This document shows, piece after piece, positions 37,020-48,989 of a stretch of 64,000 nucleotides of DNA (the stretch's first letter is position 1; each line of letters opens with the position of its first letter). This DNA comes from Polytrichum commune. Its lineage: Eukaryota; Streptophyta; Polytrichopsida; Polytrichales; Polytrichaceae. The stretch spans positions 29,780,527 to 29,844,526 of the forward strand of contig OX485808.1 in assembly GCA_950295325.1 (NCBI GenBank), given 5' to 3'. The notes under the pieces were generated by a model, which saw nothing but the letters and a program-made list of their open reading frames with translations, did not search any database and had not been told where the DNA came from. The position numbers and the translations under genes are program-made.

Positions 37020-37780
37020 TATGCGAGGGCAAAGAGAGACCAAGGAATGCACATGATATGAAGGAAAGAGGGAAGGTAGATTTGGGTGGAAGGTGATTTT
37101 CTTGAAGACACAATTTGATCTCCTTTCGAAATCAAGCATTGATGCCAAATTTGATATATACCGTTGTGCTTCTAAAACCTTCCGAAAGATTCTGTAGCAT
37201 TTGTAGAGGACAATTTATTGAGACGTTGCACTTTCCGTTCCAGAACAAGAGAGATTGATTTATAGGCTGACCCGTTTCCACACGCATTTCCCGCTCGGAG
37301 AATCGAAGGGATTTGTCAGTTCGGATCGCAGTTTGACGGCGGAGCCACCGATGGGAGCGATCCAGTTTTTTGAACACAATTTCAGAAACGTTTGCCCTAT
37401 CGACAAATTTATCCGTTTCGAATGAAGCTTCTGCACGAAGGAAGTGGCCGGACTCCGTAGAGTCACGGTATGTCAGCTGAATAGGATGAAAGGGAGCAGC
37501 CGCGCCGTCACACACACCTGCCCTGGTTATGAGTACTTACCGTTCTTCATCGATCGGGAGTTCTGTCGAAGTCCCCCCTGTTTCCTGTTAAACTGTGCGC
37601 TTGATGATTCGTGAAGGGGAGATGCTCTCGCAATTCCGAGCCAAGAAGAGCAGCCAGGAGATGATCGCATTGCTGGAGTAGTCAGCGATCGGTCACACGC
37701 TCAAAGGAATTATGAACGTATGAACTCAGCCTACTCTTTATCTCTGACATTGTTGCCACGCTGATTTCCCCACATTGAGC
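37020..37780. other. intergenic, open minus-strand frame without ATG
   Basis: A minus-strand frame is open at 37132-37515 (contains SHRWLRRQTAIRTDKSLRF) but starts only at GTG and matches no family. It may be part of an exon or an accident of the less AT-rich sequence here. 37500-37780 is the left flank of the repeated promoter of the 38.4-kb gene. Confidence 0.35.
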
Positions 37781-38415
37781 ATGCTTCTTCTTTTACTGCC
37801 AATTATTGAGCAATTTTTTACGGAATTCTTGTGAACTCCGAACTCTCGCAAGTGACTTGCTGTGAATTGTGCTCACCTTCGTTGATTTTTATGTAGTTGT
37901 GCCTTGTAAACATACTTTTCTAAAGCGAATCGTAGAGAGCGCGAAAGAACTTTGCACGCACATACTGGTGTAAACTCGGATTGTAGTTTCGCGCAATGAG
38001 CATGCTTCTCTTACTGCCAAGTTGTGAGCAGTCTTTCACTGAAATTTTGTAGGCTTAGCCTATTGCTGGTGATTTTCCGCAAAGTGTGCTCGCCTATACT
38101 GAATACGCATTGTGCATGTAAACAGATGTTCCTAGAGATCGATTCGCAGGGAGTGAGAGAGGAAGTTTGCACACACATGCTGCGATGAGCTTGGATTGTG
38201 GTTTTGCGCATTGGGCATGCTTCTCTTACTGCCAATCCTGCGAGTAATCTTTCCCTGAATTCTTGTGAACTTCGCCTCTTGCAGGTGGTTTGCCGTAGAT
38301 TGTGCTCGCCTAAATTGAATAAGTAACTGTGCATTGTAACAGACGTTCCTAGAGAGCGATAAAGGAAGTTTGCACACACACACTTCGGTGAGCTCGTATC
38401 GTAGTTTTTTTTGCT
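37777..38415 (+). repeat. three tandem about 215-bp units abutting the start of the 38.4-kb gene
   Basis: Units are about 37777-37997, 37998-38212 and 38213-38415. Each starts (G/A)AGCATGCTTCT-TTACTGCCAA (GGGCATGC in the third), continues through GTGCTC(G/A)CCT and CATGTAAACA/CATTGTAACA, CTAGAGA-CGAT and TTTGCACaCACA, and ends GAGCTcGGATTGTAGTTTxGCGCA. The third unit stops within about 10 bases of the ATG at 38423, so the whole upstream region of that gene is a repeated promoter or leader module. The repeats do not continue into the coding sequence. Confidence 0.85.
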
Positions 38416-38422
38416 AGTCGTC

Positions 38423-39766
38423 ATGGAGCCGTTGCCTGCTCTGCACCCGATCGTCTTAAATCTCATCGCTTCCCCGCCGTTCGAGTACTCTCCTAATGGC
38501 CTCACCTTCAAGGGCCACGCCAGAGCTTCCGTTCCCGACCTCAAGAAGTGGCTGTTCCCGCGCAAAAACGCGCGAGGGAAGCAAGTGAAAGAATGGTGGC
38601 TGGCGCAGTTGCGTTTATACGGTGTAGAGGTCAAATCATCCGCCAAAGTGGCGGACCTCACGGAATCTCTCAAACATGCGTACGCGAACGGCAAGATCAA
38701 GCCCTCGGCGAACATTCTTGCGCTGGAGCAACAGCTGGAGAGACGATTCTTGCTCGAGAACTTCGAGGCCAGGGAGAAAGAATATGCATCCTCCAGCGAC
38801 GAGTGCAAAGCACATACGGACACCGATCGGTTCCTGAAGGAGAAATTCTTCAATGGCAAAAAGGAGGGGACTCTGGTGGCTCTGGAGGTTATCGATTCCA
38901 CGAAGCTCCTTCACGCTGCTAAAGAGCTCGGGTTAAGAAGCGCGGGTGCATGCGGTCCTGGAAACCGAGACTGGATAATTCTTGGCAAGAATGAGCGTGA
39001 CGTTGAGAAGAGGAAGCGAGAGATTGAGAGAGATTTTGTGGAGTGGGAGGTGGAACATAACAAAGTGATGAAGAAACGGATGCGTGAGTATGAGGAAGAG
39101 TGTAAAAGGGAGCGTGAACTTGAGGAGAAGGAGCGAGCTGCGAAGCGGCAGAAGCTGGAGTCGATGCGGCAGGAATGCGAGGCAGGCGGCGAGGGCCGAT
39201 TCAAGGATGTAGGAGGAGAGTGGAGGATCGAGTGCCCAGAAATGGACAAAACATACGGGAAAGCCACCAGATCGATGTCCATCTTCTTCGCTACGCCTTC
39301 GACGCGAAGAAGAGATTACTCCGACGATGAATATTATGAAGAGGATGAACTTTGCAGTGACGACGAAGCTGAGTGTCGTGGAATGAGGAGGGCCAACATC
39401 CCCGAGGCAGTGTGCTCGGCTCCCATGCTGTGTGCGAACTTCAAGATGGACATCTTAGAAGGCACGCTCCGATCGGGCAAAACGCTCCCTCCAGAATCTG
39501 CTAAGTTTCCCGTTGCAAAGGTTTCCTTCACTTGGCGAGGTTGTGAGACGGGCGAGGGTGAGATTGAGTTCGACGATGTCGACACAAACTCCGGTTCCTT
39601 CAATTTTCTGAGCAAGACAAAGCTGGAAGGCGTCCTGAAGAGCACGTTTGGTGCTTTTCCCTTCACGGGATGCAAAGTGTGCAGAGAGCCGGTGGACAAT
39701 CGGGATGACAAGTGGGACGATTACAGTGAAGAAGCATATGAAATTGCACGAGTTGGTAGATGGTAG
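38423..39766 (+). CDS. intronless gene, 447-residue protein of unknown function
   Basis: One open frame from ATG 38423 to TAG 39764-39766. The composition is coding-like and contrasts with its flanks. Residues 1-120 are a basic/amphipathic region with a Trp-rich turn (KEWWLAQLRLYGVEV) and a helix resembling a SAP-type fold. 190-250 is a strongly charged coiled coil (ERDVEKRKREIERDFVEWEV and onward). Then come GGEWRIECPE (264-273), an acidic stretch (299-317, DYSDDEYYEEDELCSDDEAE), and a C-terminal block with FKMDILEGT (340-348), WRGCETGEGEIEF (371-383), GSFNFLS and FTGCKV. The order of these last blocks recalls uncharacterised fungal-type proteins, from memory and not firmly. Cysteines (C311, C318, C331, C337, C374, C417, C420) might bind metal. 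No known role. Confidence 0.82.
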   Translation: MEPLPALHPIVLNLIASPPFEYSPNGLTFKGHARASVPDLKKWLFPRKNARGKQVKEWWLAQLRLYGVEVKSSAKVADLTESLKHAYANGKIKPSANILALEQQLERRFLLENFEAREKEYASSSDECKAHTDTDRFLKEKFFNGKKEGTLVALEVIDSTKLLHAAKELGLRSAGACGPGNRDWIILGKNERDVEKRKREIERDFVEWEVEHNKVMKKRMREYEEECKRERELEEKERAAKRQKLESMRQECEAGGEGRFKDVGGEWRIECPEMDKTYGKATRSMSIFFATPSTRRRDYSDDEYYEEDELCSDDEAECRGMRRANIPEAVCSAPMLCANFKMDILEGTLRSGKTLPPESAKFPVAKVSFTWRGCETGEGEIEFDDVDTNSGSFNFLSKTKLEGVLKSTFGAFPFTGCKVCREPVDNRDDKWDDYSEEAYEIARVGRW

Positions 39767-42002
39767 ATCCAATGTACTTTTCAACGAATTTTTCTTTCGA
39801 TTCTGTCAAGGTCTAGGTTCCTTCGTTGTATTATACCTCGCAACACAAAGCCTTGCCACAGATAGACAGAAGGACATCGTCCTCATTTGACCAGGTTGTA
39901 CAGGGATTTTTTTGCTCACGTAAGTGGAATCATCTTACACATACTTCGTTGCATACTAGTTGTCGTTCCGATGAACTTTGTTAAGTTCAGTTTCAGTTTC
40001 CTAAATTACCTAGGGTTATCAATGAGTAGTCTAGGACTTTGCAACTGTACATTACAGACCGCTACAATTCGAGAATGGCATTCTGAACAGTGTGGTTTCT
40101 TGTATTGAGTATCAATATGGTCCACAGTACGTTCTGCCTTCATCCTATTCGTACGAAAGTAAAATCTCTTTCTGGTCTGTACGTACGATCTGTGCAGCTG
40201 TTCGAGGTTGCAAAGTCCTAAATGCTGATGAAGTCATACTGAGTACTTCAAAGACATGTGTTTTACTTACTATTCTGCCTTGACTGCTCCGCTAAATTAG
40301 CAATCCAATTATGGCAGGATTTCGTCTCTATCTTTTCTGCACAAACTCCTACCCAGAAAATTTCCTATGATTGATGCTCGGTGAGATTGACTGCTCTTCT
40401 CACCATGTGTTCCGAGTGTGGGAGACTGGATATATTATTGGAAGTATGGGTAAGTTGTCTATAGAAGATTATGGTTTTCTGGATACTGTAAATTGCAACA
40501 TACCTATGCTAGAATGGTGAATGTGACAAGGAAAGAAACTTAATTTCAGTATAGTGTTGCAAGGGATTTGATCATTTAGAAATGTCCTTACTGACATGGG
40601 TGCATGCACGTCACGAGGGAAACCAGACGCGCACGTCAACATCTGAAGAGCTCCTGTGAAGAGGATGTTGGTTCAATAGACATCTCAATCTGTTCTGGCA
40701 AGGCGATGGGGTTGAGGTTAATCCTGAACCAAACTCGAGTCCTTCTTTCTTTATTCATGCCAAAGTCGTCTGTGGAGCACAGTGCTCAAACAAGGTTCGG
40801 AGAAGATGCTGTAACTAAAATAATATAAACTGATAATTGTTTTAACCTGTTTTTGTCAAAAGTCTTACACTTCAGGTATGTGCGCTCTAAAACCTCAGTC
40901 TGCAGTTCATTTTTGACAGAACACGCATTCCAGTTTGTGAATGTTGCGCAATCCATGCTATCATAGTGCAGAAAGAATTTGAGCAACCTATGAATTAAAA
41001 AGGTGAGCCCAATAAGTATCAATGGTAGAAACTGGTCTTCTGTGAATTGAGAAACAGTTTTCACTCTTGCTGGTCAGCCAGTCAAAGGGTTTTTCTTCAA
41101 TTGGCCTGGTCTCAGGAAGAACCAAGTCCTTTGAGGTCACTTACCTGCTCATTTTTGCTATGGAGAGATTAGTGTGTGTTGTGCAGGTCCTCTAATGATG
41201 CAACTTCTTTGCAAAATGAAGCTCACATCAGTAAGAGAGATCAAGATTTTCTGCTCCGGCGTTCGTGTTATTCCTGACTTCCCACAAAAGGGTATTGATA
41301 CACTCAATCTTCTTTCCTTTTTTCTTTAAAGAAAAAACTAAAAGAAAAACCGTTCTGCCATTCAAATATTTCCATTTTGATCTTACTTAATCAGATCATC
41401 TTGTTTATTATGTCACATAAATCACATTATCTTGTTTATTGTTGTGTCACACAACAGGAATAATTATCTCCATTTGATTTCCACCCCTAGAATAATAGCA
41501 GATGGTGAGACCAAGGTTGGTGAATGAGCTTTCAAGAGTCCTTGCTCTATCGGGCTTAGGGTTTTAGGGTTTAGATGCGGAGGAAAAACGATCTCTTATT
41601 TGTCGTTATTTTAATTGGTTCAAGCGCCACTTGTAGGTGAACTTGAAACAATATGTGGATAGATAATTGCATGTAGCTCGTAAGAAAGCAGTTAGTCACT
41701 GCAACACTTCAATGCTTGAGAAATGAAAGGCGGTTGTGTGCACACATATAAGAGAGCAAACTTCTTCAAGAGGATCGCTTTTCTTTTATACTACTCGTGC
41801 AATCACATGTTTGTGAGAGGGATTATTGATTTTCTAAATAAACCTCTACAACCCAAGTCCAAATCACTCTGAAATGTTCTAAAAAACGAGGACAGACTTT
41901 GGACAATTTTTAGAAGCAATCTTGGAATGGCATTTGACATCCACCTGTATGGAGGGTGGGTCTTGTAGCACAAAAGAGACCCCGAGAAATATCTATTGTG
42001 TA
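39767..42002. other. 3' flank and intergenic DNA
   Basis: No gene is supported; only short frames are present. A double telomere-like motif, TTAGGGTTTTAGGGTTTAG, lies at 41556-41574 and could be a telo-box pair of an unannotated promoter. No start codon with a coding frame follows within a few hundred bases. Confidence 0.5.
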
Positions 42003-42763
42003 CAGTCTAACCTCGTTAATACGACACTCGTTTATACCACATCCTTGATATTATACACATTTTTGCGAGATCAAACTTTTTAGTTCAAAACTCCCTCTTT
42101 TATATGGCTACGACACTTGATAATGCGACATTTAGAATCTCCGTTTTGTCATATTAAAGAGGTAGTTAATGGTAAAATTCATTTCATCTATGTTATGTAC
42201 ATCTAAAATACATCCATTTTCACTTGGGAACTACTTGGGAACTTCACTTATCATTGGGAACTTAATGATAATTAGGGTTACTTGTGTAGAATGGACATGG
42301 TATGTTGCCTTGTATGTTGTCTTGTACACGGGTGATATACTATCACCAATATCTTGATGCTAAACGTTATGCATCATTATTGTCTAGTTTCTTATTAAAG
42401 AACTTTGTATATTTTGGTGTTAATGAAAATATTGGTTTTCAAAAGTTAGTAGGGAATTCACATAAGATGATAATTGTTAACTTGGGTAGGCAACACCATA
42501 AATCTTTGCACTCCTAATTCAAGAATATTTGAAAGTATTTGTATTTGATTGGAGTTATAAGTTATTATTTCATAAACTCTATATTGCTTAAACTCATTGT
42601 ATATAAGCTCATATTACTTATGTTTTTGTATCCCCTCAATAATACGACAACTTTCACCATTTGTCATATTAATGAGAAGATGACACCTTGATAATATGAT
42701 TTTTTTATTTTTTATTTTTATTTTTGTGTTTCCCAGACACGTCATACTAAAGAGGGAGAACAA
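42003..42763. mobile_element. pogo/Tigger-like non-autonomous element
   Basis: The left end reads TA then CAGTCTAACCTCGTTAATAC and GACACTCGTTTATACCACAT, the recurrent CGACAC/ATATTA sub-terminal pattern known from pogo/Tigger TIRs. The right end at about 42740-42763 (GTCATACTAAAGAGGGAGAA then CAA, followed by TA) is a diverged inverse of it. Internal blocks at 42110-42170 and 42640-42700 repeat the GTCATATTAA-GAG motif. A TA target-site duplication (42001-42002 and 42764-42765) fits this superfamily. No transposase frame is present. Confidence 0.65.
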
Positions 42764-42765
42764 TA

Positions 42766-43930
42766 CATGTATTTAAAAATTGGGAATTATTATGAAATTG
42801 CACAAGATGGTGAGTCATTTTGGACTATTGTATGGAAAACCTTTTATGTCATATCAGAACAACGGATGGATGATGGAATGAACTTTCTTTTGGATGAATG
42901 ACTTTGAAGTTATCTAATGGACATGCTTTGAATTTTTCTGGGCCCTGGCCAATATGAAATGCCGAGAAGTATTGTTTCGCCTAAAAGTTCAAATTCATCC
43001 ATATACATATATAATATATATATACACATACGTGGATATTAATCTTGTTGATCATCTTAATTCACCAATGTTGGATGTCTTTCTAATAGAATGGTACAAA
43101 TCATTGCTTAATTGCAAATCATGTATCCAACGACAATTAATAGATGTCCATACCCATATCACCCCCCGAAATGGTTCAAAATGGTCATTCAACAAGTTGA
43201 CCATTGGTGTAACCACATGATGACACTTGGCATCAATGTACCCAATAACACCTTCCTCTTGCAAACTAAATAAAATATATTCACTCCAAAGAGTTACTTA
43301 TATTGACAAACAATGTGATGACAAATTAGTGGACACAATATTTATAAGCCTCTAGACAATTTAGTGTTGGTTTCATGTAGGTTGCTTGCCCTCCATCATA
43401 TTCTAGTGGAAAATGTAGATTCCACCAGGATTTGCAAATAATCTTAAGTCTAAGTCAAGAAACACAAAACAAAAGCTAAGAAAAGATGGTTATTTCTTGA
43501 GAAAAATAATCCATGAAAATAATCCACATTGGCTTCTTTTAGGTTGTATGCCTCAGACTATTTGGAGCCAAAGTACTTCGTTTCTAAGTATCATATGTCG
43601 GAGACTGAAGATCTTCTCGCAGATTGTTGCTTAGGTTTAGATTCACACTAATACTGAAATTTTCGAAGTGACGCACAATTTTCCACTTCAGTTGTTTCTT
43701 CTAACCCTGCCGTAAGTCTTGAAAATGGATTTTAACTGCTAAACGAATCACTAACAATCGAATCGACAAGGGAAGTCTGCGAATATTTTTTGGTGAGGTA
43801 TCAGTTGTTGTTTGGATTTTATCCATGGTCACAAATCTTCGAAGCCGGAATCTGCATCGTAAGTTGATGGCATCGTGAGTTTTCGGATTCGAGTTGCAGA
43901 TGAAATACGAGACGATTTGCATCCGAAGGC
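42766..43930. other. AT-rich intergenic DNA before VPS22
   Basis: 43205-43355 is a diverged copy of the repeat at about 23200-23360 (shared AGAGTTACTTATaTTGACA and a following ATGTGATGACAAATTAGTGGA). An AT-rich (ATATAC)n stretch lies at about 43000-43030. No gene is seen. Confidence 0.5.
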
Positions 43931-43936
43931 TGAAAA

Positions 43937-43945
43937 TTAGGGTTT
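43937..43945 (-). promoter_or_regulatory. telo-box upstream of VPS22
   Basis: TTAGGGTTT lies 119 bases before the VPS22 ATG, a spacing close to that at RPS19. Assigned by motif and position. Confidence 0.55.
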
Positions 43946-44063
43946 AGTAGGGTTCGATTCGCATTCACAAAGCTTCGGAGCGTTTTATTTTGTCATTCAG
44001 AAGCGGAACCGGATTGTGGAGGCGATTTTTTTTGTTTTGTTTTGTTTAGAATCGAAGGTGACA

Positions 44064-45276
44064 ATGAGGAGGAGGCCGGGGATCTCCGGGCTGCAGGGAG
44101 CTGCAGCTGCGAGGGATCAGTACCGATCGCTGGGAGACAATGTGGCGAAGGTGCGAACAGATTTGATGAAGGAGCAATTGGCCACTTTCCGGCGCCAGCT
44201 TGAAGAATTTGCTTCCAAGCATAAGAACGACATCACGAAGAACCCTGCGTTCCGAGCACAGTTCCACACCATGTGTGCCAAGTGCGGGGTTGATCCTCTC
44301 GCCTCCAACAAAGGGTTCTGGGCCGAGCTTCTGGGAATTGGTGACTTCTACTACGAGCTTGGTGTGCAGATTGTGGACATCTGCCTTGCCACCAGGTGCA
44401 ATTCTCTGTCTCATACCATCATCGCAAATGCACGGATTTTAACATGTGGTGACAACTGTTCTCTGTGCTAGTATGGATGTTAACCTTCGACACATATTAG
44501 AGTTATCCTCTAACTAAACATGACTTTTGGTTGGGAGTTGGTTGTTTTGCATAGAGTACGTCCATGTATGTTACGAAAAGTCCCATTGCGGTAAAGGACA
44601 ACTCTATTTCCACACTTCTGTAGATTTTCTTAGGGTTTCAAGTTTTTCCATGTTGATATTGACGCGTTCAGAATGTCCGTTAGTTGTCTATGATGCACTG
44701 CAAACCGGGCACATTATTTGAGTATGTGTATATTGATCTTATGATTGGGGTTAGTATGAATCTGGATATGGGTTTGCAAAGTTGGATGGCTATGTGTTAA
44801 AGGAAAATTTACCTTTGGGTTTTGATTATGTGAATAGGCCTCGTAATGGTGGTCTTATTGACCTAGAAGAGCTTCGGAGCTTGCTTGCGAAGCGACGCAG
44901 AGCTTCCCGGGAGCCTATAACAGAGGATGATTGTTTACGAGCCATCGGTAAGCTGAAGAAATTGGGAGGAGGATTTGAAGTTTTTAGTGTGGGACGGCGG
45001 AAGCTGGTGCGTTCAGTCCCTATGGAACTCAATAGGGACCACAATATGATCCTTGAACTGGCGCAAGCACGCGGGCACGTTTCAGTAGAGGAAGTTGAGA
45101 AAGAGCTCTCTTGGAAGGCAGGGCGTGTTATTGACTCCCTTGAAAGCTTACTTAGAGAAGGCCTAGCAATGGTGGACGACGGAGCACCCGATGGGAAGCG
45201 CCTCTATTGGTTTCCTTGCGTTGGTCCTCCTTCCCCAGGGGGTACCGATGCAGAGGCAGATGCAGGCTTTCTGTGA
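44064..45276 (+). CDS. VPS22: ESCRT-II subunit VPS22 (SNF8/EAP30)
   Basis: Two exons, 44064-44395 and 44838-45276, join in phase 2 to give 256 residues, the family length. The start [20 protein letters not shown] is typical. An N-terminal coiled region ([20 protein letters not shown]) is followed by two winged-helix units: [20 protein letters not shown] with [20 protein letters not shown], then [55 protein letters not shown]-like [16 protein letters not shown] and LYWFPCV. VPS22 forms the Y-shaped ESCRT-II complex with VPS25 and VPS36 on endosomes and helps sort ubiquitinated cargo into multivesicular bodies. The single intron is 442 bases. Confidence 0.95.
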
Positions 45277-46538
45277 CCATGTTGTGGAGGTTACTTCATT
45301 CATGCAACTTTAGGTGCAATTAATTCACCGGAGACATAGCTGGGCACTTCAGCACAGGTGGACGTATGAAGCCAATCTGATGCAAGCTGAATCGATTTGG
45401 CAGAACTTGAGATTCGCATTGGTGTCTCCTCGGGAATTGTTGCGGAATGCTACGTGATGGACCTCAGCAGTGTATAGTGCAGTCTCAAAGATCGGTATTA
45501 CGTTGTGGAACAGGAGTTTATGGTCGATGGCAGATATATAGGCACTATTCTCATTCTGTAGGTTTGACTCATTCTGCATGCCAGAAGCCAGTGCTAATAT
45601 TTGCCATCTACTCAAGGGGAGGACATTCAATTTATCCCCAGTTACTGCCACAGATCCCTCACCTTGCTGAGCGTGTGCTGTGTGCCAATACCTACTAAAT
45701 GTATCATGACTAAGTGCTCCATCCAAGTGAAGGCTCAGTGTTTGCAGGCAATTTGTACGATTTCAACATCAGGTCAATACAATGCTCTGGCCTCACATGT
45801 GAGCCAGTTCTCCTCAATCCAGATCAGAAGTGATTTATACTATAGGATTAAGCAAAACGGTTCAACTTCTACTTTATTTTCTGCTAAGTGCTGAGGTGGA
45901 AACACTGCTGAGGCGATTGCAATAAGATTTCTCTGAAACTGAGATGAGTCTTAGTAAAGAGGTACTACCCTTGTATGTATACATGAGTTACCTTTTACGG
46001 TCTTGCATACATTTTGAGGGATATTCCAGAGGTGGTCTTTCTTTGAGCAGCAATCTGTCTTGCTATCGGTTCTTCCTTAGTATCTGCAAGTTCCAAATAG
46101 CAATGGCTCATGCGACCGGATCTTATCTTTTAGACTACAATTGACCAGTGTGGGTTAAGAGTTTGGCAATTCAGTGGATGGCTTCTGCAGGTATGGCCCA
46201 GCAACTGGATGATTGATACCATCCTAAGAGAGGCTCCAAGGATTGTATGTGACTGAATTTGCTAAGAGAGGAGTTACTTAAAGCTACTGAAGGAAATTAG
46301 CATTGGTTACACAGCATTGCCCAAACAGCTGTGATGTCCTCCAAAAGATGGTGCAATTGTTGATTTTCATAATGCAAACATGCTCCAAAATTCTTATGTA
46401 TCGATCTCAGGAGACACTGCAGTGGCAATCTATCCACCCGGACTCACTTAGCCTTCCCGAGAGGAATTCAAAAGTGGCGAATTCACGACACTGGTGAAGT
46501 ACACTTCAATTGAGAAGAACAAGAGATCGTTCCCATGG
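45277..46538. other. VPS22 3' flank and intergenic DNA
   Basis: The base composition is less AT-rich than in the repeat-laden regions, so part may be transcribed (3'UTR). No frame has a recognisable product. Confidence 0.45.
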
Positions 46539-47015
46539 TTAAGGCATTGCAATGGAGGCCTTCTGCACAGCAGGTGGCGGAGTGAATGATGATAATGGCA
46601 ATGGTGGGACAGGAGGGAAAGTAACTGGAGATGGCGGAAATGTGATCGGTGGTGGGAGAAATGGTGGGAATGTGAGTCTTGGAGGGCTAGGAATGGTGAG
46701 TGGCAGAGCTGGTGGAAGTTGTTTCATTGCACGCTGGCTATGGACAACAGGTATAACTCCATCCGAGTTCTGAGTTTTTTTCGCTGCGGCCTTGCTGATC
46801 TTCGTTGTTGTGGTGCAAAGGAAGAAGAGCTGCATGGGATGTAATTTGAACATGTACCCAGCCCGGAGCCATTGAGCTCGCCATGATCTGTAGCTGCCTG
46901 TTGTTGCAACGGTGACTGCATTACAATTTGCAAGTGAGGAGGAAGCTGCCATCAACAGTTGGCGTGCGGCAATAGCTCTTCGAGTTGGTCTCATGAAAGC
47001 TTCCCGGGCCAGCAT
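46539..47015 (-). CDS. possible proline-rich protein or terminal exon
   Basis: A minus-strand frame from ATG 47013-47015 to TAA at 46539-46541 (158 residues) ends in a strikingly regular proline-rich tail (LTFPPFLPPPITFPPSPVTF, then PPVPPLPLSSFTPPP). This style is seen in plant cell-wall and extracellular proline-rich proteins. The N-terminal half is unremarkable and shows no signal peptide. The plus strand of the same DNA gives a glycine-rich frame (46552-46773), so strand choice is uncertain. It may be the last exon of a longer gene. Confidence 0.3.
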   Translation of the reverse strand: MLAREAFMRPTRRAIAARQLLMAASSSLANCNAVTVATTGSYRSWRAQWLRAGYMFKLHPMQLFFLCTTTTKISKAAAKKTQNSDGVIPVVHSQRAMKQLPPALPLTIPSPPRLTFPPFLPPPITFPPSPVTFPPVPPLPLSSFTPPPAVQKASIAMP

Positions 47016-47018
47016 CAC

Positions 47019-48985
47019 GTGGGGATGATTCTAACGCTCATGCACTAATTGCTGTTGCAGGTTTAACCAGTCCTCCTTACCCACATGCTGGAAGCTGCTC
47101 CTGGTGGTTGTTATTGTTGTTGTCGCAGCATCTTTGTTTCTGTCTGCTGCAAGAAAACATAATACTATCTATACCATTAACCCCTAAAAAAGTCCGGTCT
47201 AATTCAGAAGCTTAGTAAAGAAATATGGCACCTCTTTTGGTAGATTCGACCATACGGATGGATTGTTCACACAAGTTTCCAGCTGTCCATGTGTTTAAAA
47301 TGGGAAGATTATCACGTAAATGTGTATGCTAGTACTGTTGGGCAGAGGTGACTACATGGACAAAAATGTCTGCCTCAGCCTGTAGGCATTAAGATGCTTG
47401 GAAACATCTAAGACACAACAAGAACGTTTGAAACTCAGGATATCTTTACATATCCAGTGGTATCGACTAGGTCGGAATTTGTTGTAATGAGATTAGCAGG
47501 GAGTGCCGAGACTTACATGCGACCTACTGCTCTCTTTAAAAGGTGTAATCGGAATAAATACTGGACATGACCGATGATTGAAATGGTGAGCCACAAAATT
47601 ATCCACGATGAGGCCAAATTTGATGTGTGTACATCATTACCAGGTACAATAGAAAGGTAGGAAAACCTAGGTTGATGTTGAGACGGATATTAGGCCTGCT
47701 CTAACCTAGTTTAGGAGTGTGACCTTAAAATCCGATTAAGCATGGCAATTATCACTTAGATTCTTGGGGTAGGTCACTCATATGCAGGATATCTTGTTTT
47801 GAGGTTCTTGCAGGGAATCTTGAAGGCTGGCCCAAACTTGTTTTGGCTTTTGTAAGTAAAAAATGATGAGGTAGAAGGTGAGCAGTACAGAGGTACACTA
47901 AAACTGTCGTAATAGTGGGTGAAAAATCCATGTTGAAACAACTAATGTGGCCACCTCTAATTATCTAGTTAGTTATGGTGGAAAGAATGTGGGCCCAATG
48001 GCCCCTGGTAATCTCCTAAATCTTCCAGGAGACTTCTGACCAATATCTTAAGTATTAGTTCAAGGACATAAGTAGCATAAAGTAAAATAGTCACCCACAT
48101 TAATTTCCTACCAAAACAATTGCTGTGATCCACACTAATCCCAAACTAGAGATTTAGCGTGAGTTGACAATTATTGCAGCCCACATCAAATCTCATCATG
48201 AGTCCCAAGGAGACTGTATAGAGGGGCATAGAGGGGACCTATCCCACGTGCAATACTTGTCCCTGCATTTGTCTTTGGGTTAAGCAATCTTGCATGACAT
48301 TTTGTTTAGCGGAACTCAATGCAGGTGAGAATAATCTTGTCATAACATAGCCAATTGATGAACTGCTCTCCCTGACATGGCATACTCCCATTGGCTTAGA
48401 TCATGCCTAATATCCGTTTGAACATCCGTTCTTACATTTCCTATCTTCGTATTGGATTCAGCAGTGATGTACATGAATTGCATTTGGCCTCATTAAGAAT
48501 GATTGTTGGATAATTTTGTGGCTCAAGCATGTCAATCATCAGCCACGTCTAGAAATGTTCACAATTTGGCCATATCTCATCATAAGAAACACCTAATTCA
48601 TAGCTGATTTTTGGAATGCATACTCTCAGAATGATGATGCTGAGTACCAAAACGAATGTGACATGCAAGAAGCCGCCTAGATGTAAGCAAGCATCAGAAA
48701 TGTGAGGAAATTTGGACCTGTGCGGTGCTGATTTGGTACCATGAATTCGGGGTGCAATGCGTAAGGCCGCCTCGACTGATGCATTGCCACACCTGCCACC
48801 TACCGATCGGTTGAGGCTTTGCTTGAGACGCACGATGTTGGCACCATTGATGTGATTGTCAAAATTATCGCCACCATCACCAAATTATTCCTTGTCACCC
48901 TCAACGCCATCATTGACATCTCAAGCTATGCAGGTGTTTTTTTGTCACTTTTCTTGATTGGACCCCTATATTGGATTGGTGGGTG
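47019..48985. other. intergenic DNA, no gene seen
   Basis: Frames are short or start at GTG (for example minus 48549-48833, which contains a hydrophobic run LHVTFVLVLSIIILRVC) and match nothing I recognise. Confidence 0.45.
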
Positions 48986-48989
48986 GTTT

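Noticed and set aside
37132-37515. Minus frame of 127 codons as a protein gene
   Set aside because: It starts only at GTG and the nearby ATG frame closes after seven codons. No domain. Mentioned under the intergenic entry.
38011-38901. 296-codon minus frame over the repeated promoter and 5' end of the 38.4-kb gene
   Set aside because: Its repetitiveness follows the 215-bp tandem units and the rest is the reverse of a real coding region.
48549-48833. Minus frame with a hydrophobic run as a membrane protein
   Set aside because: No ATG start and no similarity that I can name; the length is within chance expectation.
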